From NCBI GenBank assembly GCA_031292195.1, contig JARLHP010000139.1:1-32538 (forward strand): DNA of 32,538 nucleotides, in the 5' to 3' direction. The notes below the pieces were generated by a model. The model did not search any database. It saw only the letters and a program-made list of their open reading frames with translations, and had not been told where the DNA came from. This DNA is from Syntrophobacteraceae bacterium (GTDB taxonomy: Bacteria; Desulfobacterota; Syntrophobacteria; Syntrophobacterales; Syntrophobacteraceae). The position numbers were made by a program, and so were the translations under genes. Each line of letters begins with the position of its first letter. The stretch's first letter is position 1. Of this stretch, positions 7,004 through 14,728 are shown in pieces.

Positions 7004-7939
7004 TCAGTCGCCAGCCCCGCTTTTTTTCATCTCCAAAACGGCCCGATAGACGGTTCTGCGGGGCAGATCGAAACGGCGGGCGACCTGCTGGGCGGCATCC
7101 TTGGCGGACATAGCGGACGCAAGCAGTGCTTCGAGCTCTTGTTTCCAATCCGGGGATGGAGGAGCGGGACATCCGGCCCCGGGCAGGTCAGGACCGGGGG
7201 AGCCATGGCCGGATAGAGTCTTCCCAGCGGCGCCCGGCGCCGCCCCTTCCACCACCAGGGCCACTTCTCCTCTCACTTCGCCCCCAAAGTGCGTTAGAGC
7301 TTCCGAGATTTGCCCCCGGAAGACCTCCTCGTGCATCTTGGTAAGCTCGCGGGCAACCGCCGCCTTTCTATCTCCCCAGCTCTCCAAAATGTCATTGAGG
7401 GTCTTCAGGAGCCGATTGGGCGATTCGTAGAGTATCAGCGTCATTTCGATGCCGGCGTTATGTTGGAAAAACCGGCGTCTTTCCGCGCCCCGGGAGGGAG
7501 GGAAACCAAGAAAGACGAAAGGCTGGGCGGGCAGTCCGGAGACCACCAGGGCGGAAATGAGGGCCGTGGGACCGGGAATGGAAACCGGTTCGATCCCGCG
7601 CTCCAGCGCCGCTTCCACCAGGAGCCTCCCGGGGTCGGATATGCACGGGGTCCCGGCGTCGGTGACCAGCGCCACGTTTTTTCCCGAAGCGATCTTATCG
7701 AGCAGGTCGCCCCCACGGGTCCGGGCGTTATGTTCGTGATAGCTGACGGTGGGTTTATGGATGTCGAAGTAAGACAGAAGTTTTCGCGTCCGGCGTGTGT
7801 CCTCGGCGGCAATCAGGTCGGCGGCGCGAAGGGTTTCGAGCGCTCGAAGCGTAATGTCGGAAAGGTTTCCTATAGGCGTGGAGACAATGTAGAGCTTTCC
7901 TTCCTTCGCCTCTTTGGACTCATCGGGGTTCGAAGGCAT
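7004..7939 (-). CDS. rsmI: 16S rRNA 2'-O-methyltransferase RsmI
   Basis: The 311-residue product matches RsmI, which methylates the 2'-O of C1402 in 16S rRNA using S-adenosylmethionine. Visible family motifs are GKLYIVSTPIGNLSDITLRA (residues 14-33), AEDTRRTRKLLSYF, VSYHEHN, LVTDAGTPCISDPG and SIPGPTALISALVVSGLP. The tail carries a Pro/Gly-rich linker (about residues 245-268) and then the small RsmI-type HTH (AAQQVARRFDLPRRTVYRAV). The ATG at 7939 lies inside a remnant of the yraN 3' end (7920-7982), showing that yraN and rsmI once overlapped directly. In this window they are about 3.3 kb apart. No clear ribosome binding site precedes the ATG, consistent with former translational coupling. 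Confidence 0.95.
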   Translation of the reverse strand: MPSNPDESKEAKEGKLYIVSTPIGNLSDITLRALETLRAADLIAAEDTRRTRKLLSYFDIHKPTVSYHEHNARTRGGDLLDKIASGKNVALVTDAGTPCISDPGRLLVEAALERGIEPVSIPGPTALISALVVSGLPAQPFVFLGFPPSRGAERRRFFQHNAGIEMTLILYESPNRLLKTLNDILESWGDRKAAVARELTKMHEEVFRGQISEALTHFGGEVRGEVALVVEGAAPGAAGKTLSGHGSPGPDLPGAGCPAPPSPDWKQELEALLASAMSAKDAAQQVARRFDLPRRTVYRAVLEMKKSGAGD

Positions 7940-7982
7940 TGACTATCCAGTTTATTTCGGGTTCTCGGCCATTCCACCCGCC
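7920..7982 (-). pseudogene. Remnant of a yraN 3' end overlapping the rsmI start
   Basis: In the yraN frame the minus strand reads GWNGREPEINWIVNAFEPR and a TGA at 7922-7920. The intact yraN gene ends RWRDEKPEINWIVNAFQPPP. Of these, PEINWIVNAF is identical, and 28 bases (7936-7963) are identical to 11302-11329. The similarity fades in both directions while keeping reading frame. The TGA falls 18 nt inside rsmI, as in an ordinary yraN/rsmI overlap. Confidence 0.8.
7936..7963. repeat. 28-bp direct repeat, copy 1 (copy 2 at 11302-11329)
   Basis: The sequence starting GCATTGACTATCCAGTTTAT and ending TTTCGGGTT is identical at both places and in the same orientation. The two copies bracket the insert carrying the kinase gene. 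Confidence 0.95.
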
Positions 7983-8002
7983 CCCCTTTTGAAAAAGGGG
8001 GC
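7979..8002. repeat. C/G-rich hairpin next to the insert boundary
   Basis: CGCCCCCCTTTTGAAAAAGG followed by GGGC forms an inverted repeat (GCCCCCCTTTT against AAAAAGGGGGC). It sits exactly where yraN-like sequence stops. Such hairpins are common dispersed repeats and could also act as a terminator in both directions. Confidence 0.6.
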
Positions 8003-8189
8003 GAGCCAAATTTTCTTTTCCGCGATTGTTGCGATAATCCGTTTAGAAGAAACCGTATCATCTTGAAGCATTTTAAACCAGGCTTTTGGGTCACGAGTCA
8101 CCGGCTTTCAAGTCGAGAGAGACTTTCCGCTGTGCCGGAACGCTATCAGTTGATATTATCCCGTACAAAGGTGCGGACAAGCCGGGGGG

Positions 8190-8760
8190 AAGTCGGAGGA
8201 AGAGATGCCATTCACAGCGGAAAGCGGCGGCTGGAAGCGGAGGTCCAGAGCGTGGACCGCAGGTGGTACAGCATGCGCATCATGCCCTACCGGACCACGG
8301 ATAACCGGATCGACTGGGCCGTGCTCACTTTCTCCAACAGCGACGATCAAAAGGGCGCCCGGGAACTGCTCAAAGTGGGGAGCCTGGAAATGGAGCAGGC
8401 CCAGGCGCCGGCTCGCGGTGTCTTCAATATGAATCCCGCCCCCTGGCGGTGATCGATCCGCAGGGAAGAATCGTTATCGCCAACACCGCCTTTTGCCGAT
8501 TAATGTGTGTAGACGAGGATAAGGTCTTCGGCCGCAATGCGCTCGCCGCCGATAGCGGCACGCCGGACCAAAGCTTTATTAAAAAGGCCCTGGAAAAGGG
8601 CTGGGATTTCCACAATATGCCAATTCCAATCGACTTCCCGAAGGGAAAGAAATACTTTGTCGCCCGAGGACAAAGGATGCCGTTTCCGGAGGATCAACCG
8701 ATTCGGATACTGCTGCGTTTTGAACAAGAACCCGCGAAGGGGCATGACGATGTCCAGTGA
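8190..8760 (+). pseudogene. Decayed CheR/PAS-type sensor fragment
   Basis: The first part (frame open to 8452) reads LEAEVQSVDRRWYSMRIMPY then RTTDNRIDWAVLTFSN. This is the linker PAS typical of CheB-CheR fusion sensors (E.EV...DGRWY.MRI.PYRT.DN.I.G.V.TF). At about 8410-8440 the reading frame shifts; the sequence continues in another frame as ESRPLAVIDPQGRIVIANTA, the start of the next PAS domain, and runs to a TGA at 8758. Upstream of 8190 the methyltransferase part is missing. The fragment therefore lacks its catalytic domains, has a frameshift and is likely dead. Its last 11 nt overlap the start of the hybrid kinase gene, an arrangement normal for an intact sensor-kinase pair. A GTG at 8449 could still give a 103-residue PAS-only protein. 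Confidence 0.7.
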
Positions 8761-11272
8761 CAATAAGCACTCCGGTAAAACATCGCTTTTGCGTCGGCGC
8801 GCCGAAGAACTGCTCGCGCAGAGACCGGGTCCGGAAGCGCTGTCGGCCTCCGATCTGCTCGAACTGGTCCATGAACTGCAGGTCCACCAGGTAGAACTTG
8901 AAATTCAAAACGAAGAACTCCGGCGGGCGCAAGGGGAGATTTCCGCCTTGCACCGGGAGTATGAGGATCTCTACGAGTTTGCTCCCTGCGGATACCTGAC
9001 CCTCGACCCCGGGGGGATCATAACCCGGTGCAATCTTACCGGCGTGAGACTCCTGGGTGTTGAGAAAACAAGGCTCAACGGTCTGGGATTCAGCAGGTTT
9101 GTGGCTAAGGAGTATCGTGACGACTACTTAGCGGCCCTCAAGGCGGCGGGACAACTCGGTGAAAAGCAAAGCATCCCTCTTAGGCTTATAAGAGAAGACA
9201 ATACCCCGTCCTGGGCGGCGGCCGATATCCGGGCCGACCTGAGCGAAGCCGGGGAGGTGAGCCAGTGGCGTTTGGCGCTTGTGGATATCACCGAGCGAAG
9301 GCGGGCCGAGGAGGCGCTGCGGGATAATGAACTTCGCCTGAGAACCATTTTGCAAACGGTCAATGAAGGATTCTGGCTGATAGATAACAACACCGTAACC
9401 GTGGATCTTAACCCAAGAATGTGCGCCATCCTGGGCAGAAATCGGGAAGAGGTTTTCGGGAGAAAGATTTTTGATTTCGTAGATAGTGAAAACAGGGCCG
9501 TCTTCGAGCAGCAGATCAGAATGAGGACACAGGGAGAAGTGGGTACCTATGAGATCGTCCTCTCTCGACCCGATGGGGCAAATGTCTTCTGCCAGTTCAA
9601 TGCAACGCCCCTTTTTGACGTCTCAGGCAACAGGGTCGGCTCGTTTGCAATGGTGACCGATATCACAGAGCGCGAGCGGGCGAAACAGGAGGCAAATGTC
9701 CAGCGCGAGACACTGGCAAGAGTATTTGAAAGCGCCCCCTATATTATGATGCTCGTTAACAAAGAGGGCCGTGTAACGAATATCAACCGTAAGGGTGTAT
9801 CTTTTGCGGGCAAGACAAAGGACGAACTGTTGGGCCTCCTTGGTGGAGAGGTATTTAATTGTTTAAATTCTTTCGAAGGTCCGGGGTGTGGAAGGTTTGC
9901 GGAATGCGCCAACTGTCCAATCCGGACAAGAATTATGCACACTTTCGAGACCGGTCGGAACATCTTTGATGGGGAAGGCCGCTTAACACAGCGTTACGGC
10001 TCAACGAACCTTGCTTTTGATATCCTTGTGAGCACTACACTGGTGAAGGATACGGTTGACGACCAGGTGCTGGTCACTATCATCGACATCACGGATCGCA
10101 AGCGAGGCGAAGAGGAAAGACAGAAACTCGAGGAGCAATTGTTCCAGGCCCAGAAGATGGAATCAGTCGGACGGCTGGCGGGGGGAGTGGCTCACGACTT
10201 TAACAACATGCTGGGGGTGATTCTGGGGCATGCGGAAATGGGCATGGACCGAATTGATTCCACCCAACCGCTCTATTTCGACCTTCAGCAAATCCACCAG
10301 GCGGGTCTGCGCTCAGCCGACCTTGTCCGCCAGTTGCTGGCGTTTGCTCGCAAGCAGACCGTAAGGCCCAAGATATTGGATCTCAACGAAACCATTTCCA
10401 ACATGATCAGAATGCTCAAACGACTCATCGGGGAGGATATCGAATTGATCTGGAGACCGGGGCATGCGCTTTGGGATGTGAAAATCGATCCGTCCCAAAT
10501 CGATCAGATATTGGCCAACCTGGCGGTCAATGCCCGCGACGCCATTCCCGGCGCCGGCAGAGTCATTATCGAAACGGCTAACGTGGTGTTCTATGATGCA
10601 ACCTTGAACAAACGTCGTGATTGTGCTCCCGGAGAGTACGTTTCCATCACCTTCAGCGATGACGGCATCGGTATGAGCGGTGAGATTTTGGGTAAGATCT
10701 TCGAGCCGTTTTTCACCACCAAGGAAGTTGGAAAGGGTACCGGCCTGGGTCTGGCGACTTTATACGGTATCGTTAAACAGAACCAGGGTTGTGTGGATGT
10801 TTTCAGTGAACCGGATAGAGGGACGACATTTGAAATGTTTATTCCCCGGTTCCAGCGGGAAGCGGATGACAAAAAAACGGAACTCTCCGCTGCCAAGCCT
10901 CCGATGGGAACCGGAACAGTGCTGCTGGTCGAAGACGAGGAAGCTGTCAGGAACCTGGGCGAGAGGATCCTCGAAAAACTTGGCTACACAGTGCTGAGCG
11001 CCAGTACCCCGGGCACGGCGATAAGTCTCGTGAAGGAACACCCGGGAGATATACTGTTATTGATCACCGACGTGATCATGCCGGTGCTAAACGGAAGGGA
11101 ATTGGCCGAGCAGCTCACCGCGATCAAACCGGGCCTCAAGTGTTTGTTCATGTCCGGCTATCCCGCGGATGTCGTCGCCCATAGCGGCGTTCTCGACGAA
11201 GGCCTTCATTTCATACAGAAGCCGTTTTCCATTAGAGCCTTAGCTGAAAAAGTCCGCGACATTTTGGAATAA
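8750..11272 (+). CDS. PAS hybrid sensor histidine kinase with C-terminal receiver
   Basis: The 840-residue product has no membrane segment, so it should sense a cytoplasmic signal. After a short coiled region (to about residue 70) come three PAS domains: about 72-185, 192-310 and 322-452. The third carries a cysteine cluster (C371, C380, C386, C389). The kinase core follows: H-box AHDFNN with H482, N-box NLAVNARDA (N594), G1 DDGIGM (638) and G2 GKGTGLGL (661-668). A receiver domain ends the protein, with phospho-acceptor D774 in LITDVIMP and K824. It is a HisKA-type hybrid kinase; the output partner is not encoded nearby. The ATG at 8750 has GAAGGGG 7 nt upstream; ATG 8744 is the alternative. 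The open frame continues upstream into the sensor fragment but that part is out of the coding frame. The gene lies inside the insert that splits yraN from rsmI. Confidence 0.9.
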   Translation: MSSDNKHSGKTSLLRRRAEELLAQRPGPEALSASDLLELVHELQVHQVELEIQNEELRRAQGEISALHREYEDLYEFAPCGYLTLDPGGIITRCNLTGVRLLGVEKTRLNGLGFSRFVAKEYRDDYLAALKAAGQLGEKQSIPLRLIREDNTPSWAAADIRADLSEAGEVSQWRLALVDITERRRAEEALRDNELRLRTILQTVNEGFWLIDNNTVTVDLNPRMCAILGRNREEVFGRKIFDFVDSENRAVFEQQIRMRTQGEVGTYEIVLSRPDGANVFCQFNATPLFDVSGNRVGSFAMVTDITERERAKQEANVQRETLARVFESAPYIMMLVNKEGRVTNINRKGVSFAGKTKDELLGLLGGEVFNCLNSFEGPGCGRFAECANCPIRTRIMHTFETGRNIFDGEGRLTQRYGSTNLAFDILVSTTLVKDTVDDQVLVTIIDITDRKRGEEERQKLEEQLFQAQKMESVGRLAGGVAHDFNNMLGVILGHAEMGMDRIDSTQPLYFDLQQIHQAGLRSADLVRQLLAFARKQTVRPKILDLNETISNMIRMLKRLIGEDIELIWRPGHALWDVKIDPSQIDQILANLAVNARDAIPGAGRVIIETANVVFYDATLNKRRDCAPGEYVSITFSDDGIGMSGEILGKIFEPFFTTKEVGKGTGLGLATLYGIVKQNQGCVDVFSEPDRGTTFEMFIPRFQREADDKKTELSAAKPPMGTGTVLLVEDEEAVRNLGERILEKLGYTVLSASTPGTAISLVKEHPGDILLLITDVIMPVLNGRELAEQLTAIKPGLKCLFMSGYPADVVAHSGVLDEGLHFIQKPFSIRALAEKVRDILE

Positions 11273-11282
11273 GTTATCAGGC

Positions 11283-11654
11283 TCACGGTGGGGGTTGGAA
11301 AGCATTGACTATCCAGTTTATTTCGGGTTTTTCGTCCCTCCACCTGACCGCGACGACGTCAAAGCGCATGTACGAGTCCGCCGGCCCCCGCTCTTTCAAG
11401 TACCACAGGGCCGCTTTGGTCAAACGTCTGAATTTATGAACGGTGAGGGATTCCTCGGGGCTGCAAAGCTCGTCCGACAGCCTGGATCTCACTTCCACGA
11501 ACACAATGAACTTGCCGTCTCTTGCCACCAGGTCAATTTCACCAGCAGGACAGCGGAAGTTTCGTTCGAGGATTTTGAGCCCGCTTGTCGAAAGATATTC
11601 CGCAGCGGCCCTCTCGCCCTCTTTTCCTTTACTATACCGGCTCTTGGTCAGCAT
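11283..11654 (-). CDS. yraN: YraN/UPF0102 family putative endonuclease
   Basis: This 123-residue protein has the UPF0102 signature: GKEGERAAAEYL at the start, then CPAGEIDLVARDGKFIVFVE and VRSR, matching the E...D...(V/F)VEV(K/R) core of a PD-(D/E)XK nuclease fold. Its true role is not settled. The ATG at 11654 overlaps the end of rnhB by 23 nt; the open frame extends 40 codons further upstream inside rnhB but that part has no family similarity. The 3' end (PEINWIVNAFQPPP) is duplicated in decayed form ahead of rsmI at 7920-7982, and the last residues differ (FQPPP here, FEPR there). The duplication suggests that this end was re-formed when the gene pair was split. Confidence 0.9.
   Translation of the reverse strand: MLTKSRYSKGKEGERAAAEYLSTSGLKILERNFRCPAGEIDLVARDGKFIVFVEVRSRLSDELCSPEESLTVHKFRRLTKAALWYLKERGPADSYMRFDVVAVRWRDEKPEINWIVNAFQPPP
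11302..11329. repeat. 28-bp direct repeat, copy 2 (copy 1 at 7936-7963)
   Basis: Identical to 7936-7963 and in the same orientation; lies within the last codons of yraN. Flanks on both sides are similar but not identical (10 of 17 positions past one end). Confidence 0.95.
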
Positions 11655-12297
11655 CGCCCCGGCACTCCAGACACGGCAAAACGCCCTTGAAAGTGACCCT
11701 GTGCAGCGAACACGGCCCAAATTTACGCAGCGCCTCATAATGGCGCGCCGTGCCATAACCTTTGTGAGAATCAAATCCGTACTGGGGAAATTCCTGGTGC
11801 AACCGACACATCAACCGGTCGCGATGGACCTTGGCGATAATGGAAGCGGCCGCGATGGAAATGGAAAGAGCGTCCCCGTGAGGAATTCCCTTTTGACCGA
11901 TGGAAAGGGGAAGTTTGTAGGGCCCGTCGATCAGAAGAAAATCGGGGGGCACCGACAACTGGGAGACCGCCTCGGTCATGGCCCGAAAAGTAGCCTGCAG
12001 GATGTTTATCCGATCGATTTCGGCGTTGTCCACGACCCCGGTGCCGATGGCCAGGGCGCAGGCCCGGATTTTTTCGAACAGGTCCTCTCTTTGAGCGGGA
12101 GTGAGCTTTTTGGAATCGTCAATGCCCGTAATGCAAAGGCTGTTTGGCAGTATGACCGCGGCAGCCACCACCGGACCGGCCAGCGGCCCGCGACCGGCCT
12201 CGTCTATCCCGCAAATGTGACAAAACCCCTTCCGGCAGGCCGCCCTTTCATGAAGACGCATATCCACGGCTCGTGTTTCGAACATTTGCCTCTGCAT
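11632..12297 (-). CDS. rnhB: Ribonuclease HII
   Basis: The 221-residue product is RNase HII, which cuts the RNA strand of RNA-DNA hybrids and removes misincorporated ribonucleotides. The catalytic motifs are GIDEAGRGPLAGPVVAAAV near residue 28 (D and E), DDSKKLTPAQR, LLIDG with the third Asp, and DALSISIAAASIIAKVHRDR with the fourth. The active site looks complete. The ATG at 12297 follows AAAAGGA with 5-nt spacing; the frame stays open back to 12369 but that part lies in tandem-repeat sequence. A Cys pair at CHIC near the N-terminus and another at CLEC near the C-terminus are unusual extras. It overlaps yraN by 23 nt, and both are in the order rnhB-yraN. Confidence 0.95.
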   Translation of the reverse strand: MQRQMFETRAVDMRLHERAACRKGFCHICGIDEAGRGPLAGPVVAAAVILPNSLCITGIDDSKKLTPAQREDLFEKIRACALAIGTGVVDNAEIDRINILQATFRAMTEAVSQLSVPPDFLLIDGPYKLPLSIGQKGIPHGDALSISIAAASIIAKVHRDRLMCRLHQEFPQYGFDSHKGYGTARHYEALRKFGPCSLHRVTFKGVLPCLECRGDADQEPV

Positions 12298-12306
12298 CGG
12301 TTCCTT

Positions 12307-12521
12307 TTCACGCGAAGATTTGGGATTTAGCTTAAGGCGCCTCACGCGAAGACTTGGGCTTTGTCTCAAGGTGGCTCACGCGAAGACGCGGGATTTTTCG
12401 AAGCTGTCTCACGCGAAGACGCGAAAATATATACCGGTTTGGCTCGACTGAGCAAGGCGAGAATTGATCGACCGCCGGATGTCGAACCCGGACGGCAAGA
12501 TTTATCTTGTCTCACGCGAAG
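12307..12521 (+). repeat. Degenerate tandem array, ~34-nt period (CTCACGCGAAG unit)
   Basis: The core CTCACGCGAAG starts at about 12307 (first base changed), 12341, 12375, 12408 and 12511. The steps are 34, 34, 33 and 103 nt, the last being about three units, two of which are unrecognisable. The core is often followed by ACGCG or ACTTGGG. It fills the region directly upstream of rnhB on the opposite side from the yraN/rsmI set. Confidence 0.75.
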
Positions 12522-12540
12522 GCGCGAAGATAAACAAGAA

Positions 12541-12789
12541 CTACATTGGTTCTTTCACTCCTTTTCGTATCAGCCACCAGTTTACCGGGTAAGAAGTGAT
12601 AAATCCGCACCCCATGGCGATCTGCATCATAAACCAAAAAACGGGACCGGCCTTGTCCAACTCGCGGCCGAAGATGAGGAAAATCGCTATGGCCATCCAG
12701 CCATACACGCCTGCCTGCCAGGCGGTGAGCGACAACGTGTCCGCCTTTATTGCCTCAATGAGTCCCTGTCTAAACGAGTAGTTCCTCAT
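12541..12789 (-). CDS. DUF4396-like small membrane protein
   Basis: This is an 82-residue protein with two hydrophobic segments (GVYGWMAIAIFLIFG and FWFMMQIAMGCGFITSYPVN). The QIAMGCGFITSYPVNWWLIR stretch followed by KGVKEPM matches the conserved end of DUF4396 proteins, whose role is unknown; many full members are longer, so this may be a short form. It starts 4 nt after the MFS gene stop, with GAGGG about 8 nt before the ATG, so the two form an operon. Partnership with the transporter is inferred from the spacing only. Confidence 0.7.
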   Translation of the reverse strand: MRNYSFRQGLIEAIKADTLSLTAWQAGVYGWMAIAIFLIFGRELDKAGPVFWFMMQIAMGCGFITSYPVNWWLIRKGVKEPM

Positions 12790-12793
12790 CGGT

Positions 12794-14020
12794 TTAACCC
12801 TCGGGCTGGAGGCCAGGTTCCACGGACGTGCTTTTCACGGGAAGGAAAAAGACCTGATCTTTTAGCCGCGCCGGATGCACTTTCTCATGGTTTCTGAGGT
12901 ACAGGACGACCATGGCCAGTCCGCTGCCCGTTCCCCCCCAGAAAGCAAAAAGGCCCACCGGTGAATGGAACAGGTCCATCACCGCGGAGGCCAGCAGGGG
13001 ACTGAGGCTGGCGCCGATGCTGTAGGCGAAAAGCAGGCCGGCGCTGGCGGCCAGGATATCCTTTCCGCCAAATATATCGTGAGCACGTGCGACGGAAAGG
13101 GGGTAGACGGCGAAGGCCGGGGCGCCGAAAAGCCCCATCTCCACAGCCAGTTTCCCGAACGAGGTCACCCCGTTCAGGAGCATGACCCCGCTGACCGCGG
13201 CCAGGACGGCAGCTATGGCGGACAGGACGATGGAGCGGTCGAACCTGTCCGATAAAGCGCCCACCAGCCACTGGGCGGCCAGGCCCGAAAACAGGGTGAG
13301 CGACATTATCCAGCTCAGCTGGTGGGGCGAGAGGCCGATGTCCGTGCACAACACCGGCGTCATGGAATAAAAGGAGCTGTTGGCAAGACCGGCCGCCAGG
13401 CACCCGAACATCCCCAAGGGGGCTTTCCGGAAAATGGCCACCAACCGATAAGGTTTATTTTCCGGCAGGTTGGGATGCCCCCCCCTGGTTAGGGAGATCG
13501 GAACCAGGCAAAACGAAAACACGATAGCGGCCACGACGAACAGTTTCGGCCCCTCGATACTGCCCAGATTGAGCAGTTGCTGGCCAAGACCGGTGGCCAT
13601 ACAGGTTAAAATCATGTAGACAGCAAACACTTTTCCCCGGTAACGCACTGCACTGCACTCATTTAGCCAGCTCTCGACGACAACGAACAATCCAAAGGTG
13701 GCGATGCCGCCGGCAAACCGCAAAAGGCCCCAGAACCAGGGGGAGATGCTGAGCCCGTACAGAAGTGTAGCCGCCGTCATTATGGCGGCGAACGTGGTGA
13801 AGGCCCGGATATGGCCGATTCTTCCCACCAATCGGCGGCAGATGAAAGCTCCGGCCATGAGGCCGGTGTAGTAGCTGGACAGGACGATGCCCGTTGTGAT
13901 CACGGCATAACCTTCGCAAGCCATGCGGGCGCTCAAAAGAGTGTTGAGGAAACTGTTTGCGAGCACAAAGATAAAAACAGCGGTAAACAATGACCTGAAC
14001 ATCTTCAGGGAATTAAGCAT
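12794..14020 (-). CDS. MFS transporter, YcaD-like
   Basis: The 408-residue product has about 12 predicted membrane segments in two halves. The first half shows GLMAGAFICRRLVGRIGHIR, an MFS signature loop between segments 2 and 3, and FVVVESWLNECSAVRYRGKV, the ESWLN motif typical of the YcaD/YfkF branch of the major facilitator superfamily. The second half repeats the pattern at GALSDRFDRSIVL. The substrate is unknown. The ATG at 14020 follows AAGGGGG; a second ATG eight codons in is the alternative. A small DUF4396-type gene follows at once. No clear link to the neighbouring ergothioneine-type genes, which are on the other strand; the gap between them holds a repeat element. Confidence 0.85.
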   Translation of the reverse strand: MLNSLKMFRSLFTAVFIFVLANSFLNTLLSARMACEGYAVITTGIVLSSYYTGLMAGAFICRRLVGRIGHIRAFTTFAAIMTAATLLYGLSISPWFWGLLRFAGGIATFGLFVVVESWLNECSAVRYRGKVFAVYMILTCMATGLGQQLLNLGSIEGPKLFVVAAIVFSFCLVPISLTRGGHPNLPENKPYRLVAIFRKAPLGMFGCLAAGLANSSFYSMTPVLCTDIGLSPHQLSWIMSLTLFSGLAAQWLVGALSDRFDRSIVLSAIAAVLAAVSGVMLLNGVTSFGKLAVEMGLFGAPAFAVYPLSVARAHDIFGGKDILAASAGLLFAYSIGASLSPLLASAVMDLFHSPVGLFAFWGGTGSGLAMVVLYLRNHEKVHPARLKDQVFFLPVKSTSVEPGLQPEG

Positions 14021-14146
14021 GTGCCCCCTTCAAACGTTTTCCGGAAGCCCTCCACGAGATTGTGGCCTTCCTCGAAGGAGGTATAGACCCGTGCCGGGCA
14101 GGGATTTCCGCAGAATCCCGGTTGTCCCTGAGGGATTTCCCTGATT

Positions 14147-14280
14147 GAGACCGGTTTGCGTTCAAGGTTTGCCTGATGGGTTGCGCTCCGCTCCACCCAT
14201 CCTACGCCAGCCCGTCGAGAGCCGCTGTAGGATGGGTGAAACCCATCTGTTTGACGCGTCTTGAACGGTCGTATGAGACC
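14147..14280. repeat. Dispersed element with internal hairpin (short copy at 6939)
   Basis: Left part ATTGAGACCGGTTTGCGTTC, then TTTGCCTGATGGGTTGCGCT and right part ACGCGTCTTGAACGGTCG match 6939-6995. The insert between holds GATGGGTTGCGCTCCGCTCC, ACCCATCCTAC and, at 14227-14247, GTAGGATGGGTGAAACCCAT followed by C, which form a long hairpin. Near-copies TGAGACCGG (14149) and TGAGACCAG (14275) flank the element. Confidence 0.6.
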
Positions 14281-14728
14281 AGTCAGAGGCCCGATATGTA
14301 AGCTCGCCGGATTTGGATGCGGATACTAGCATGATTGCGGACCAGTAATCAATGATAGTCTTGGTATGATTGTGTTTGCCGTACGGAAGCGTATAGAAAT
14401 GATGATCCCCATAATTCATCTGCTACGTTATTAGTCATATATGGATTTATTACTCGCAAAGTTACACATATCGATATATTAACAGGCACGGTTACTCAGG
14501 CAATAAGTATCAGCACACTCTCGCGGGTGTTCCTGTCCGAATACACTACTTTGCGGTTCAAAATACATATTTCATGGTATTTGCCATTTCAGAGGCCGTT
14601 GATAGCTTGAAATCGCAGAGATAACGGCTTTTGTAATCGGAATCGATTTCGATCGCCACAGGCTACATCCATGTTCGGCAATTAATGATGCACAAAACGC
14701 GACCATTGACTGGAAAAGGCAGCCCGAT
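14281..14728. other. AT-richer gap upstream of the ergothioneine-type cluster
   Basis: About 450 nt without a credible gene. It is visibly more AT-rich than its neighbours and holds many TATATA-like stretches (for example CATATCGATATATTAACAG near 14468-14486). This is where the promoter for the following operon should lie, but no pair of -35/-10 boxes stands out. No riboswitch or terminator recognised. Confidence 0.5.

Noticed and set aside
11655-11774. Longer yraN start (ORF of 163 codons)
   Set aside because: The extra 40 codons overlap rnhB and do not resemble UPF0102; the ATG at 11654 gives the family length.
12307-12521. CRISPR array from the ~34-nt periodic repeats
   Set aside because: Conserved cores are only 11-15 nt, units vary, the steps are about one unit without spacers of constant length, and no cas gene is present.
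14021-14728. Riboswitch or attenuator upstream of the fusion gene
   Set aside because: The only strong hairpin belongs to the dispersed element at 14147-14280, far from the start; no known aptamer pattern recognised.
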